The position numbers were made by a program, and so were the translations under genes. The notes beneath the pieces were generated by a model that made no database searches, was not told the origin of the DNA, and saw nothing but the letters and a program-made list of their open reading frames with translations. From Acidobacteriota bacterium (GTDB lineage: Bacteria; Acidobacteriota; Terriglobia; Terriglobales; Acidobacteriaceae), in assembly GCA_021792795.1 (NCBI GenBank), contig JAJYUB010000022.1, forward strand, positions 1-59,234: a stretch of DNA of 59,234 bases. Reading direction: 5' to 3'. Shown in pieces: positions 15,985 to 26,051 of the stretch. How positions within the stretch are numbered: position 1 is the first letter of the stretch; every line of letters begins with the position of its first letter.

Positions 15985-18900
15985 ATGACGAATATTCCTT
16001 CGAGCGAGCCAGATGGCCCCGAGCCGACGAAAACGCAAGTCCCTCCAGTCGGGATGACAAATCTTTCAACCCCGCTCAAACCCAGGATCGGCTTGAATGG
16101 GCCACCGATCGAAGAACGCGCAGCCGGCCCCGAAGATCGCAGCCATGAGGAAAAACCGGCCTGGTTCGTCACCTATTCGAAGGCCGTAATCGCGGTGATT
16201 GTCGTGTTGACGCTGGTGGGCGGGTTGATGGCATTGAGTATTCCGATTGCCGTGTTCCCCACGACAAATTTTCCTCGCGTGTTGATCGCGGTCGACAACG
16301 GAGTGATGCCGATCGATCAGATGCTGGTCACTATTACGCGTCCAGTCGAAGAAGCCGTGAACAGTGTGCAGGGACTGCAGACGGTACGCTCCATCACCAG
16401 CCGTGGCACAGCCGAGGTTGACCTGTTTTTCGACTGGAACGTGGACATGTTCCAGACGTTGCAGCGGGTGTACGCGGCATTGTCAGTGGTCCAGACTTCC
16501 CTTCCTCCCACGGCGAGGATGGAAGCGACTCGGCTGCGCTTTTCCAGTTTCCCCATTCTCGGATTCGGCCTGACTTCTTCCACAATGCCCGCGACCCGGT
16601 TGTGGGAGGTGGCAACCTACAATATGAAGCCGCGACTGAACCGCGTGAATGGCGTGGCGACGGTGCTGGTCCAAGGTGGAGAAGTACCGGAGTTCGACAT
16701 TATTCCTGACCCGGCGAAATTGTTGCGGACGTCGGTGACGGTGACGGAGATCCTGGATGCGGTGCGCCGGACGAACCTCATCGAGTCGCCGGGGTTGATT
16801 TCGGAGCATCACGATTTGGTGCTCGATCTGGTCGATGGACAGGTCCACGATCCCAGCGAGATCTCCAATATTGTCATCAAGAACACGCCCGCAGGGGTGC
16901 CGGTGCATATCGGCGACGTGGCGACGGTGCGTGCCGGAGTGAAGCCTGTTTACACGGTCGTGACTGCGGACGGCAAACCGGGTGTGCTGCTGAGCATCAA
17001 CCGTCAGCCGGGGACCAATACCGTGGCAGTGGCGGACGGAGTGTACAAGGAGCTGTCGCGGATCAGGAAAAACCTTCCGCCCGGGATTCAATTTTCAGTT
17101 TTTTACGACCAGGCGCAACTGGTGAAGGAAGCTATCCGCAGCGTGCGCGACGCGATCCTGATCGGCATCGTTCTGTCCTGCATTGTCCTGATCGTTTTTC
17201 TGCGGGACTGGGGAAGTTCGTTGGTGGCGGGGCTGGTGATTCCAGTAACAATTACGGTCACATTTATCGTGCTGAAGCTGCTGGGGCAGACCTTTAATCT
17301 GATGACACTGGGCGGTCTGGCGGCCGCGGTGGGTCTGGTCATCGACGATGCCATTGTAGTGGTCGAAAATATCGTGCTGCATCGCGATGCGGGTCAAGGA
17401 AGAATGCAGGCGGTGCAGAGCGCGTTGAGCGAACTGAAGGCGCCTTTGGTGGGCTCGACGCTGACGCCGGTCGTGATTTTTTTGCCGTTGATTCTGATTA
17501 CCGGCGTCACCGGCACCTTTTTTCGCGCACTGGCGATTACGATGGCTTCGGCCCTGATCGCATCGCTACTACTGGCGCTGACGTGGACGCCAACGTTGAG
17601 CCAATATTTTGTTCGGCGCAAGGACACAGTGAAGCCGCAGGACCGTATCGGCGCGTTCGCGTCGCATGAGGCCGAGACCCGACGAATGATGGAAGCCGAA
17701 GAAGCCAGCATCGGCGGCTTTATGAAGCGCGTCATTGGGGCGTATGAGCGGCTGCTGACATTTGTTCTGGGCCGGCCGTGGTGGCTGGCTGCTTTCGCCG
17801 TTGTGCTGGTCGTTATTTCCTATTTTTCCTATGCCTCACTCGGTTCGAATCTGCTGCCGAAAATGGACGAAGGCGATTTTACAGTGGACTACATCATGCC
17901 TCCGGGCAGTTCCCTGGAGGAGACAGACCGTGTTGTGGGCCACGTTGTCCAAATCATTCGCTCCATCCCGGAGGTGAAAGCGACTTCGCGGCGTACCGGT
18001 TTGCAACTGGGGCTGGCGGCGGTGACGGAGGCAAACACGGGAGATATTTCCGTCAACCTGACCAGTCACCGCAGCCGTGACATTTACGCCATTATGGATG
18101 AGGTACAGGACAAAGTGAGTCGAGCGGAACCGGCACTGGACATCGACCTGCATCAGACGCTGGAGGACATGATCGGCGACCTGACCAATGCGCCGCAACC
18201 GGTGGACATCAAGTTGTTCAGCGAAGATCCCGATCTGCTGCGACATTGGGCGCCGATTGTGGCGGATAAAATTTCGAATGTCCCAGGAGTGGTGGGGGTC
18301 TTGAACGGAATCGACGACACCATCAGCAGCCCGGAGACGATCTATCACGTTCAACCTTCGGTGACCGCGACCAGCGGGTTTACACCTGAAGAAGTGGCGA
18401 CGGATGCGGCCGCGTTGCTGCAGGGGCAAACAGCGCCGACTCCTTTGGTCGTGAATAACCGCGCCTATGACATCCGTGTCCGCTTTCCGGAGCAGAACCG
18501 CGCCTCGCCGCTGGCGATGAACAACACCATGCTGGTCAGCTCCGCGGGGACGACAGCAACCCTTGGCGCGCTCGCTACTGTCCAAAACCTTCCCGGTCAG
18601 ACGGAGATTTTGCGGGAGAATCTGCAACGCCTGGTGGAAGTGTCGGCGCGTCTGGAGGGAACAAGCCTAGGGCAGGCCATCGTCGGCGTGAAACAAGCGG
18701 TGGCGTCCGTGGGCCTGCCGCCGCAGATTCGCGTGGAATACGGCGGCACGTATGCGACGCAGCAACAGTCCTTTCGCGATTTGCTGATGGTGCTGTTTGC
18801 CGGCTTGCTGCTGGTGTTCCTGGTGCTGCTGTTTGAGTTCAGAACATTTTCCGCGCCGGTGTCCATTCTGGCGTCGGCGGTCCTGTCCACCTCCGGAGTA

Positions 18901-19293
18901 TTTCTTGCGCTGATGATAACGGGAACAGACTTCAACATTTCCTCCTTCATGGGGCTGATCATGGTGGTGGGCATTGTTGCAAAGAATGGGATTCTATTGC
19001 TGGATGCCGATGTGAAATTTCGCGCGGCGGGATTTTCTCCGAGAGATGCCATGATCCAGGCGGGACGCAGGCGGCTACGCCCTATCGTAATGACTGCTGT
19101 CGCCGCGGTGGCGGGGATGTTCCCGCTGGCGCTGGCGCTGGGCGCAGGGTCGCAGATGCTGCAACCGCTGGCCATTGCTGTGATCGGCGGCATTCTTATC
19201 TCCATGGCGCTTTCGCTGGTCATCACTCCAGCGGTGCATTACTACATGACAGGAAAGGGCCAGCCATGGACGGTCGAGGCCCTGAAGCCATGA
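15985..19293 (+). CDS. RND-family inner-membrane efflux pump
   Basis: A 1102-residue proton-driven exporter of the AcrB/CusA superfamily. About 60 extra N-terminal residues precede the first membrane helix (VIAVIVVLTLVGGLMALSIPIAVFP). The fourth helix carries the proton-relay pair in GLVIDDAIVVVEN, and the second repeat carries MGLIMVVGIVAKNGILLLDAD. The conserved pore-domain segments SRGTAEVDLFF, GEVPEF and GAQAS-type strands place it with the acidobacterial multidrug-type (HAE) pumps rather than the heavy-metal type, since the methionine/acid metal-relay pattern is not obvious. It is last in a three-gene operon and is followed by a two-component system. Confidence 0.92.
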   Translation: MTNIPSSEPDGPEPTKTQVPPVGMTNLSTPLKPRIGLNGPPIEERAAGPEDRSHEEKPAWFVTYSKAVIAVIVVLTLVGGLMALSIPIAVFPTTNFPRVLIAVDNGVMPIDQMLVTITRPVEEAVNSVQGLQTVRSITSRGTAEVDLFFDWNVDMFQTLQRVYAALSVVQTSLPPTARMEATRLRFSSFPILGFGLTSSTMPATRLWEVATYNMKPRLNRVNGVATVLVQGGEVPEFDIIPDPAKLLRTSVTVTEILDAVRRTNLIESPGLISEHHDLVLDLVDGQVHDPSEISNIVIKNTPAGVPVHIGDVATVRAGVKPVYTVVTADGKPGVLLSINRQPGTNTVAVADGVYKELSRIRKNLPPGIQFSVFYDQAQLVKEAIRSVRDAILIGIVLSCIVLIVFLRDWGSSLVAGLVIPVTITVTFIVLKLLGQTFNLMTLGGLAAAVGLVIDDAIVVVENIVLHRDAGQGRMQAVQSALSELKAPLVGSTLTPVVIFLPLILITGVTGTFFRALAITMASALIASLLLALTWTPTLSQYFVRRKDTVKPQDRIGAFASHEAETRRMMEAEEASIGGFMKRVIGAYERLLTFVLGRPWWLAAFAVVLVVISYFSYASLGSNLLPKMDEGDFTVDYIMPPGSSLEETDRVVGHVVQIIRSIPEVKATSRRTGLQLGLAAVTEANTGDISVNLTSHRSRDIYAIMDEVQDKVSRAEPALDIDLHQTLEDMIGDLTNAPQPVDIKLFSEDPDLLRHWAPIVADKISNVPGVVGVLNGIDDTISSPETIYHVQPSVTATSGFTPEEVATDAAALLQGQTAPTPLVVNNRAYDIRVRFPEQNRASPLAMNNTMLVSSAGTTATLGALATVQNLPGQTEILRENLQRLVEVSARLEGTSLGQAIVGVKQAVASVGLPPQIRVEYGGTYATQQQSFRDLLMVLFAGLLLVFLVLLFEFRTFSAPVSILASAVLSTSGVFLALMITGTDFNISSFMGLIMVVGIVAKNGILLLDADVKFRAAGFSPRDAMIQAGRRRLRPIVMTAVAAVAGMFPLALALGAGSQMLQPLAIAVIGGILISMALSLVITPAVHYYMTGKGQPWTVEALKP

Positions 19294-19333
19294 GGACTTC
19301 GACAAGGTTAGGGCTAAGGTAGAGCGAGAGCGT

Positions 19334-20026
19334 ATGCGAGTCCTGATTGTGGAGGATGAAGAACGATTGGCGGAGAACATCGCGGCGGCGCTGCGTGAGG
19401 GGCCCGGCTATGCCGTGGACATCGCCGACGATGGCGAGACTGGCGCGTATCTGGCAGAGGCGGGTGAATACGATCTGATCGTGCTGGATCTGATGCTGCC
19501 GAAGATCGGCGGCGCCGAGGTATTGCAGCGGCTGCGCAAGCGAGGTCAGAAAGCGCCGGTGCTGGTGCTGACCGCGATCACGTCGAAATCGTCCATCGTG
19601 GAGCTGCTGAATTCCGGGGCGGATGACTACGTCGGAAAGCCGTTCGACCTGGGCGAGTTGATGGCGCGGGTGAAGGCGCTGATCCGCCGTGGTAAGGGGG
19701 TGAGCCATCCTCTGATCCGCGTGGGAGATATGGAAGTGGACACAGTGGAGCGTACGGTGCGATGCGGAGGGGTGGAAGTGGAGTTGTCGCCGACGGAATA
19801 TCGCATCGTTGAGTATTTGAGCCATCGACCGAGCTCGATCGTCTCCAAAGAGTCGCTGCTGGAGCATTTGTACGACTTCAACTGGGAGCGGCACTCCAAC
19901 GTGATTGAGGCGCATGTTTCGAACCTGCGCCGCAAGCTGAATTGCGGCGGAGAAGAAAAATGGATTGAGACGCTGCGCGGGCGCGGGTATCGCTTGGCAG
20001 CCGCGTTGCGGGAGACCCAGCCATGA
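19334..20026 (+). CDS. OmpR/PhoB-type response regulator
   Basis: A 230-residue regulator. The N-terminal receiver has the acidic pair (EDEE, residues 8-11), the phospho-acceptor Asp in LIVLDLMLP (about residue 52), and Lys in VGKPFDLGEL. The C-terminal winged helix has ELSPTEYRIVEYL and the recognition segment VIEAHVSNLRRKL. It begins 40 bases after the pump stop codon and overlaps the sensor kinase by ATGA, so it is the likely regulator of the pump operon. That link is inference from position. Confidence 0.92.
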   Translation: MRVLIVEDEERLAENIAAALREGPGYAVDIADDGETGAYLAEAGEYDLIVLDLMLPKIGGAEVLQRLRKRGQKAPVLVLTAITSKSSIVELLNSGADDYVGKPFDLGELMARVKALIRRGKGVSHPLIRVGDMEVDTVERTVRCGGVEVELSPTEYRIVEYLSHRPSSIVSKESLLEHLYDFNWERHSNVIEAHVSNLRRKLNCGGEEKWIETLRGRGYRLAAALRETQP

Positions 20027-21471
20027 AGCCATACTCGCTAACTCGCCGGCTGGTGGTGACGGTGTTGCTGGTGGAGCTATTGTTGACAGCGGCTGCGACA
20101 GGGCTGGCCCTGCTGTATGAACGGCAGCAGAACCTGCATGCCTTCGATTTAATGTTGCGAGGACGAGCGGATTCTTTGCTGGGCGCGGTGCAGGACGCGG
20201 AAGATGCCGACGACAACGTGATGCTGGACCCGAAGGCACTCGACCTGCCGCGCGGCGATCTGTATGAGGTGCGGGGCATGTCGGGGCGGAGGGTCGGCAG
20301 TTCTCCGAATTGGAACAGTGAGATTGAGCAGGCGATAGGACAACAGGGGACAGCGCGCAATTTCCGCCTGGACAAGAAATGGTATCGCGGATTTGCGCTC
20401 TACGGAGTGCGGCAAATCGATCAGACCGATACTAGCCCTGGAATTGCCCGTCCGGTGGTCATTTATTATGCGGCCTCGTTGAAGCCATTTTGGTTGGAGA
20501 TGAGTCACGCGGCAAAATTCTTGCTCCTCTCGAATTTTCTTATCCTGCTATTCACCGCCGGGACCCTGCTGTTGCTGCTGCGGCGGGGCATGGCCCCTTT
20601 GAAGGACCTGGCGGGCGCCGCGGCCGCGATCTCCTCGAACTCCCTGCGGTTTCGCGCTCCGCCGGATGCGTTTGCGGTGGAAGAACTGGCAGTGCTGGCG
20701 CATGCGCTGGAATCGGCGATGAGCCGGCTGGAGCGGGCATTTCTGCAGCAGCAGGTATTTGTCCACGACGCCGCACATGAATTGAAGACGGCGGTGACCA
20801 TTATCAAATCGTCACTGCAGTTGCTGACCTCTCGCAAGCGAACCGCGACGGAGTATGAACGTGGACTGGAACTGTGTCTCTCCGACTGCGCGCGGTTGGA
20901 AGACCTGGTGCAGAAATTGTTGATTCTGGCGCGCCTGGAACAGCCCGGCGTGGAAGCGGCCGCTGCGGCGCAGACCGACCTGAGCGAATGTTTGCGCGAG
21001 GTGGTCGAGCAGATGGGGCCGCTGGCTTCCGTGCGCGGAGTGGATCTGGTCTTGGAGCCTGCCGAGGGTACGGCGGCGCGCATCGCCGCGGAGGAGTGCG
21101 CAACGCTGGCGACGAACCTGGCAGTCAATGCTCTGCAGCATACACCTGCGGGAGGGCGCGTGGTCCTGCGAGTGCGAACGCGGGAGGGTAGGACAGGTTT
21201 CGAGGTGGAGGACAACGGCGAGGGGATTCGCGCGGAAGATTTGCCCCATGTCTTCGATCGTTTTTATCGCGGCGATCCATCGCGGTCCAGGCATACGGGC
21301 GGGGCCGGACTAGGGCTCGCGATTTGCAAGGCGATTACGGAAGCGGCAGACGGCAGCATCGAGATCAGCAGCGAAGTTGGCCGCAAAACGCTGGCCACGG
21401 TGATGCTGCCTGGGGCGAACGCGGAACAAATTGCGCGCCCCCTTCAGGAACTCTTCAGCGATCGGCGATAA
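20023..21471 (+). CDS. Membrane sensor histidine kinase
   Basis: A 482-residue kinase. The first helix is RLVVTVLLVELLLTAAATGLAL (residues about 7-28). A periplasmic sensor region of about 130 residues, a second membrane helix (LLLSNFLILLFTAGTLLLLL) and a HAMP linker follow. The catalytic part carries FVHDAAHELKTAVT (H-box), the N-box ATNLAVNALQHTPAGG, DNGEGI (G1) and GLGLAICK (G2). It is the partner of the response regulator before it. The signal it senses is unknown, though pump substrates or envelope stress are natural guesses. Confidence 0.92.
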   Translation: MKPYSLTRRLVVTVLLVELLLTAAATGLALLYERQQNLHAFDLMLRGRADSLLGAVQDAEDADDNVMLDPKALDLPRGDLYEVRGMSGRRVGSSPNWNSEIEQAIGQQGTARNFRLDKKWYRGFALYGVRQIDQTDTSPGIARPVVIYYAASLKPFWLEMSHAAKFLLLSNFLILLFTAGTLLLLLRRGMAPLKDLAGAAAAISSNSLRFRAPPDAFAVEELAVLAHALESAMSRLERAFLQQQVFVHDAAHELKTAVTIIKSSLQLLTSRKRTATEYERGLELCLSDCARLEDLVQKLLILARLEQPGVEAAAAAQTDLSECLREVVEQMGPLASVRGVDLVLEPAEGTAARIAAEECATLATNLAVNALQHTPAGGRVVLRVRTREGRTGFEVEDNGEGIRAEDLPHVFDRFYRGDPSRSRHTGGAGLGLAICKAITEAADGSIEISSEVGRKTLATVMLPGANAEQIARPLQELFSDRR

Positions 21472-21528
21472 CGTGTTGTTGGCGGCCGGTCGAGGCATCT
21501 CCGCGGCGGGAGCGAAGAGGAGAACGAC

Positions 21529-22577
21529 ATGAGAAGATACGGATTGATTTGCCAGGGCCTAATGCTGGCTGCGGGTGCAATGTTGGCGACTACGACGGCC
21601 AGAACCACGGCGTTCGCGGCCGAGGGTCCTTTTCACATTGAGCACACGTGGCAAATCGACGGCGAAGGAGGATGGGACTATATCGCTGTCGATCCGCAGG
21701 GTGGGTTGCTCTACGTAACACGGGGCAATCATGTGCAGGTGGTGGATCGGAAGAGTGGCAAGCAGGTGGCGGACATCACGGGGCTGCATGGTACGCATGG
21801 AGTCGTCTTTGCACCGGGGGAAACGGATACATCAGCGACGGCGGCGGCAACCAGGTGGCGGTATTCAATCGCAAGACATACAAAGTGGTGCGCGCGGTTC
21901 CCGCCGGGACCAATCCCGATGGGATTTTGTATGAACCTGTCACGCGTACAGTGTGGGCGTTTAACGGACGCAGCCATAATGCAACTGTGATTGATACAAA
22001 AGACGATCAAGTGCTGGCGACGCTGGATCTGCCGGTGACGCCGGAGTTTCCGGTGGCCGACGGCAAGGGCAACATGTACGACAACATTGAGGACAAGAGC
22101 GAGATCGTTCACTTCGACGCCAGGTCTCGCAAGTTGCTGGCCACATGGCCGGTGACGCCGGGAGAAAGCCCGTCGGGCCTGGCCATCGATCGCGCTCACG
22201 GAATGCTCTTTAGCGCTTGCGGCAACGGAAAGATGGCCATCGTATCGACGGCGACGGGCAAAGTGGTCGCGATGCCGACGATTGGGGACGGCCCGGACGC
22301 CGCCCGCTTTTCCGTGGACGGCGGATATGCCTTCAGTTCGAACGGTGAAAGCGGAACGCTGACGGCGGTGCGCGAAGATTCTCCGCAGCATTTCACTGTT
22401 GTGCAGAATCTTCCGACCGAAAAAGGGGCACGGACGTTAACGCTAAGTCCGGATGGGAGCAAGGTCTACCTGGTGACAGCGAAATTCGGCCCGCGACCCA
22501 CAGCGACACCGGGACAGTCCCATTCGCGGCCGCCCATGGTTCCCGGCAGCTTCACTGTGATCGTTGTTGGCAAATAG
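21529..22577 (+). pseudogene. YVTN/beta-propeller repeat protein with one frameshift
   Basis: The reading frame begins with a signal peptide (MRRYGLICQGLMLAAGAML...AFAAE) and beta-propeller strands such as LLYVTRGNHVQVVDRKSGK. Near 21815-21822, in the run ACCGGGGGAAAC, it loses phase. The continuation NGYISDGGGNQVAVFNRKTYKVV is in the frame two bases on and goes to 22577, ending FTVIVVGK. One extra G would restore a single 349-residue exported protein. So it is either a frameshifted gene or a homopolymer sequencing error. Family: surface or periplasmic seven-bladed propellers of unknown function. It follows the pump's kinase gene by 57 bases and may share its operon. Confidence 0.8.
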
Positions 22578-22608
22578 CCGGGTCGTTCGCAAGATCGAAA
22601 AACGAAGA

Positions 22609-22636
22609 GGGCTGCTCGCTGACGGCAGCCCTTTTC
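22609..22636 (+). terminator. Rho-independent terminator after the beta-propeller gene
   Basis: Seven-base G/C-rich arms GGGCTGC and GCAGCCC flank a nine-base loop and are followed directly by TTTT. It lies 31 bases after the propeller gene's stop and reads in that gene's direction. Confidence 0.75.
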
Positions 22637-22737
22637 ATACGCGCCTTTCACCGGCTTGGACTCCGCCTCGTCTTCCCCCCATTTTTCTCTCGCAACGCCG
22701 TTCGCCCAGGTCGTGTGAACAGGGGCCAGGTACGTGA

Positions 22738-22782
22738 AGACCCACAAGGACTGCGTAGGAATGCGGCCCTTGTGGGTCTTTT
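22738..22782. terminator. Convergent terminator between propeller gene and LacD-type aldolase
   Basis: Twelve-base arms AGACCCACAAGG and CCTTGTGGGTCT, exact complements, flank an 18-base loop. TTTT follows on the rightward strand; on the leftward strand only TCTTCAC follows. The stem lies 22 bases past the aldolase stop. It serves the rightward transcript best and may weakly serve both. Confidence 0.7.
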
Positions 22783-22803
22783 GTTAAGCGCGATCATGGC
22801 ACG

Positions 22804-23793
22804 CTACATGCCGAAGCGTTCATGCCATGGAGTGGCGGCTTTGAGCGCGGTGTTGACGTTCTCAATGTTCTTGACGCCCTCATCCTTCAGCCAATTCTCA
22901 AAGGCCTTGGCGCCCTGCTTGGCGTAGACGGCGATACCGTCCTTCCAGGTGGCGCGACCGCAGAGGACGCCGTTGAACTTGGCGCCGGACTCACCCGCCA
23001 GCTGCAGCGTTTCAATGAAAACTGGATTGGAAACGCCGGCGGAAAGATAGATGAAGGGCTTGGTGGAAGCTTCCGCCGCCTTGCGGAACAGACGCAGCGC
23101 TTCTTCCTTCGAGTATGCGGCTGTGCCTTTGAAGGCTTTGGTGCCGGCGACAAACTCCATCTGGATCGGCACTTCCATCTTGAGCACATCGACGCCAAAC
23201 TTGTCATCGGAGAAGTCCGCTGTTGCGCGGGTCACGATTTCCGGTTTCTTTTTGGCATAGGCAACCGTCTTTTCATCGCCGCCTTCGGCGTCGTAGCCGA
23301 CAATTTCCAAAAAGAAGGCAATGTCGTGGGCACGGCACTCGTCGCCGACGCGTTCGATGAAGGCATATTTGACGTCGTTGATTTCCTTCTTTTCAAACGG
23401 GGTGTAATAGAGCAGCAGTTTCACCGCATTCGCGCCTTCATGCTGGATTCTGCGCACCGACCAGTGGTCGAGCAGATCGGGCAGGCGGCCGGGTGTGGCG
23501 GCGTCGTAGCCGGTCTTTTCATAGGCCAGCAGCAGGCCCTTGCCATTGCGGTGCTTGGCGGCGGGCAGTCCGTATTCCGGATCGAGCAGAATGGCGGAGG
23601 CGTGGCGGGTGAGGACTTCCGTGACCAGGGTCTTGAATTCCGTCAATGCATGGTCGTCGACCGGAGCGCCTTTTTCCTTGGCCAGAGACTTCTGCAGGGA
23701 ACCGCGTTGATCCATGGCGGCGGCGGCAATGACGCCGCGGTCATCCGAGAGGGCCTTCATGCCAGCCAATTTGCCGGGGGTGAGCTTCATCAT
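22804..23793 (-). CDS. lacD: Tagatose-1,6-bisphosphate aldolase, LacD-type class I
   Basis: A 329-residue TIM-barrel aldolase that splits tagatose-1,6-bisphosphate, and often fructose-1,6-bisphosphate too, into dihydroxyacetone phosphate and glyceraldehyde-3-phosphate. The start is the ATG at 23793 with GGAG six bases upstream (MMKLTPGKLAG); the open frame upstream is not part of it. Seen: GVIAAAAMDQRGSLQK near the N-terminus, ILLDPEYGL, and VDVLKMEVPIQM, which contains the lysine at the Schiff-base position in LacD. No galactose operon genes surround it, so in this organism it may be the glycolytic or gluconeogenic aldolase. Confidence 0.87.
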   Translation of the reverse strand: MMKLTPGKLAGMKALSDDRGVIAAAAMDQRGSLQKSLAKEKGAPVDDHALTEFKTLVTEVLTRHASAILLDPEYGLPAAKHRNGKGLLLAYEKTGYDAATPGRLPDLLDHWSVRRIQHEGANAVKLLLYYTPFEKKEINDVKYAFIERVGDECRAHDIAFFLEIVGYDAEGGDEKTVAYAKKKPEIVTRATADFSDDKFGVDVLKMEVPIQMEFVAGTKAFKGTAAYSKEEALRLFRKAAEASTKPFIYLSAGVSNPVFIETLQLAGESGAKFNGVLCGRATWKDGIAVYAKQGAKAFENWLKDEGVKNIENVNTALKAATPWHERFGM

Positions 23794-23937
23794 CGTATAC
23801 TCCTTCGTATTTTGTCTTGTGGGGTCTGTTGGGCGGTTGCGGCCCCGAAAGGCCAGATTCACACTTCTGAGGTTCATCCCTTCCATATCGTCGTCTTCAT
23901 TTTACGCTGGCGGCAGAATGGGAAGCGGTGACGGGCG

Positions 23938-24690
<753 letters not shown>

Positions 24691-25130
24691 GTGGAGTCCA
24701 TTGTAGCGATTTCGAGAATTCGTCGCACTCGCGGGCTTGCCAAAATGGGAGCGGCAAGACGCTTTTTTGGGAAGATCCCAGAGTGGGAAGTGGATTCCAA
24801 AATGGACTTTCCGGGAAATTCCCGGAAACATCTATTAAATCAGTAAGTTACACGCATGCCTAGAAAAGCGTTTGTACCAATATGAAACGCCTAGTGCCTT
24901 TGGTAACGAGAAGCGGGAAAAGCTGTCCCAATTAAGTCCCCTGAATCCTTACCGTTAGGGGAAGAGGATGGGTTTGGCACGCTGCGTGATAGAGAAAAGG
25001 CATGAAGAGCGAACGAAAATCGAATCGAATCGTGATATACAAGAATCCCGCAAGCGAATAAACAGCGAATCCGATCCGATTGTGGAACTGGCTCGAAACG
25101 GCAATACGCAACAGCAAGCGGAGATGAAGC
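24691..25130. other. 440-base gap upstream of the kinase/NtrC unit, containing inverted repeats
   Basis: No gene is supported here. It holds an inverted repeat TTCCGGGA-AAT-TCCCGGAA (24809-24827), a second one GCGTTT...AAACGC (24868-24890, 11-base loop) flanked by CTAG on both sides, and CCCCT...AGGGG near 24938-24961. These could be operators or parts of a structured leader for the gene at 25131. I recognise no known riboswitch class and no convincing sigma-70 or sigma-54 promoter. Confidence 0.4.
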
Positions 25131-26051
25131 ATGACCGTCGCGGTATCGAAGCAACATCGTGATTTTCTCCCCGGCCCGCCTGCTTCAGGCGCGCCAGAGG
25201 AGCGGAAAACGGCGGAGGCGCGTCATCTTGCTCACGACGCCCGCAACTGGCTCACGGTGCTGCAGGTGTACTGCGATCTGTTGCGCACCTCCGGCACGGT
25301 CGTTGGGGAGGGTCGCCAATGGATCGAGGAACTCTCGAGTGCGATCGAGCGCGGCCAGGGGTTGGTGCGCCGTTGGCTCGATTCCGCGCAGGCGCCTGCG
25401 AAGCTGCCGAACGCCTCGCCTCAAGCGGTGGCCCCGCCGAAGCCGCTGGATCTGGCTGGTGCGATTCAAACGCGTATGCCGTTGTTCCGAGAGATGGCCG
25501 GAAGCACGATCCAGGTGAAAGTCAAGACCGTGGCGCGCGCTGGAACGACGGCGTTACAGGAGCCGGAATTTGAACGTATCCTGCTGAACCTGGTGCGCAA
25601 CGCCATCGAAGCGATGCCCCAGGGAGGCACATTGAGGATTGCGCTGGAGCATGGCGGTCCCTCCAGACCCGGCTCGCTGGTGCTGCGCGTGTCCGACACG
25701 GGGAACGGCATTGCCGCGGAGTCTCTGCCCCACATTTTCAACTCTGGATTTTCCACGAAACGCACCTCAACCGGCCCTTTGCTGGAGCGCGGCCTTGGAC
25801 TGGCGATCGTACGCGAATTGACGATGGGCGCAGGCGGATCGGTGCGCGTCCGTTCCAGGGTCGGACACGGGGCTAGCTTTGCGATCGAGTTGCCGCTGTT
25901 ATCGCCGGCGCCTCCCGTCCGCCCGCGCAGCGCGGCCCTGCGGCAAACAAAGCTGGCAATTGTCTCGGAGATGCCGAAGCCGAAGACGGGCCGCCACGGC
26001 CAACACAACAATTTTGGCGCAAATCGGAAAGGAACCCGCGTACCATGCTAA
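25131..26051 (+). CDS. Soluble histidine kinase of NtrB-like type
   Basis: A 306-residue kinase with no membrane segment and no PAS domain, so any input must be cytosolic or through a partner. Residues 33-45 hold the H-box (HLAHDARNWLTVL), followed by a DHp second helix. The ATPase part carries ERILLNLVRNAIEAMPQGG (N-box), DTGNGI and GLGLAIVREL. The C-terminal tail of about 50 residues is proline/arginine-rich. The gene overlaps the next one by 7 bases and its kinase most resembles those paired with sigma-54 activators. Its start ATG follows AGCGGAGATGAAGC. Confidence 0.88.
   Translation: MTVAVSKQHRDFLPGPPASGAPEERKTAEARHLAHDARNWLTVLQVYCDLLRTSGTVVGEGRQWIEELSSAIERGQGLVRRWLDSAQAPAKLPNASPQAVAPPKPLDLAGAIQTRMPLFREMAGSTIQVKVKTVARAGTTALQEPEFERILLNLVRNAIEAMPQGGTLRIALEHGGPSRPGSLVLRVSDTGNGIAAESLPHIFNSGFSTKRTSTGPLLERGLGLAIVRELTMGAGGSVRVRSRVGHGASFAIELPLLSPAPPVRPRSAALRQTKLAIVSEMPKPKTGRHGQHNNFGANRKGTRVPC

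Noticed and set aside
24975-25105. Sigma-54-like TGGCAC and TGGCTC sites before the kinase/NtrC unit
   Set aside because: Neither has GC at the correct distance; the second has the elements one base too close.
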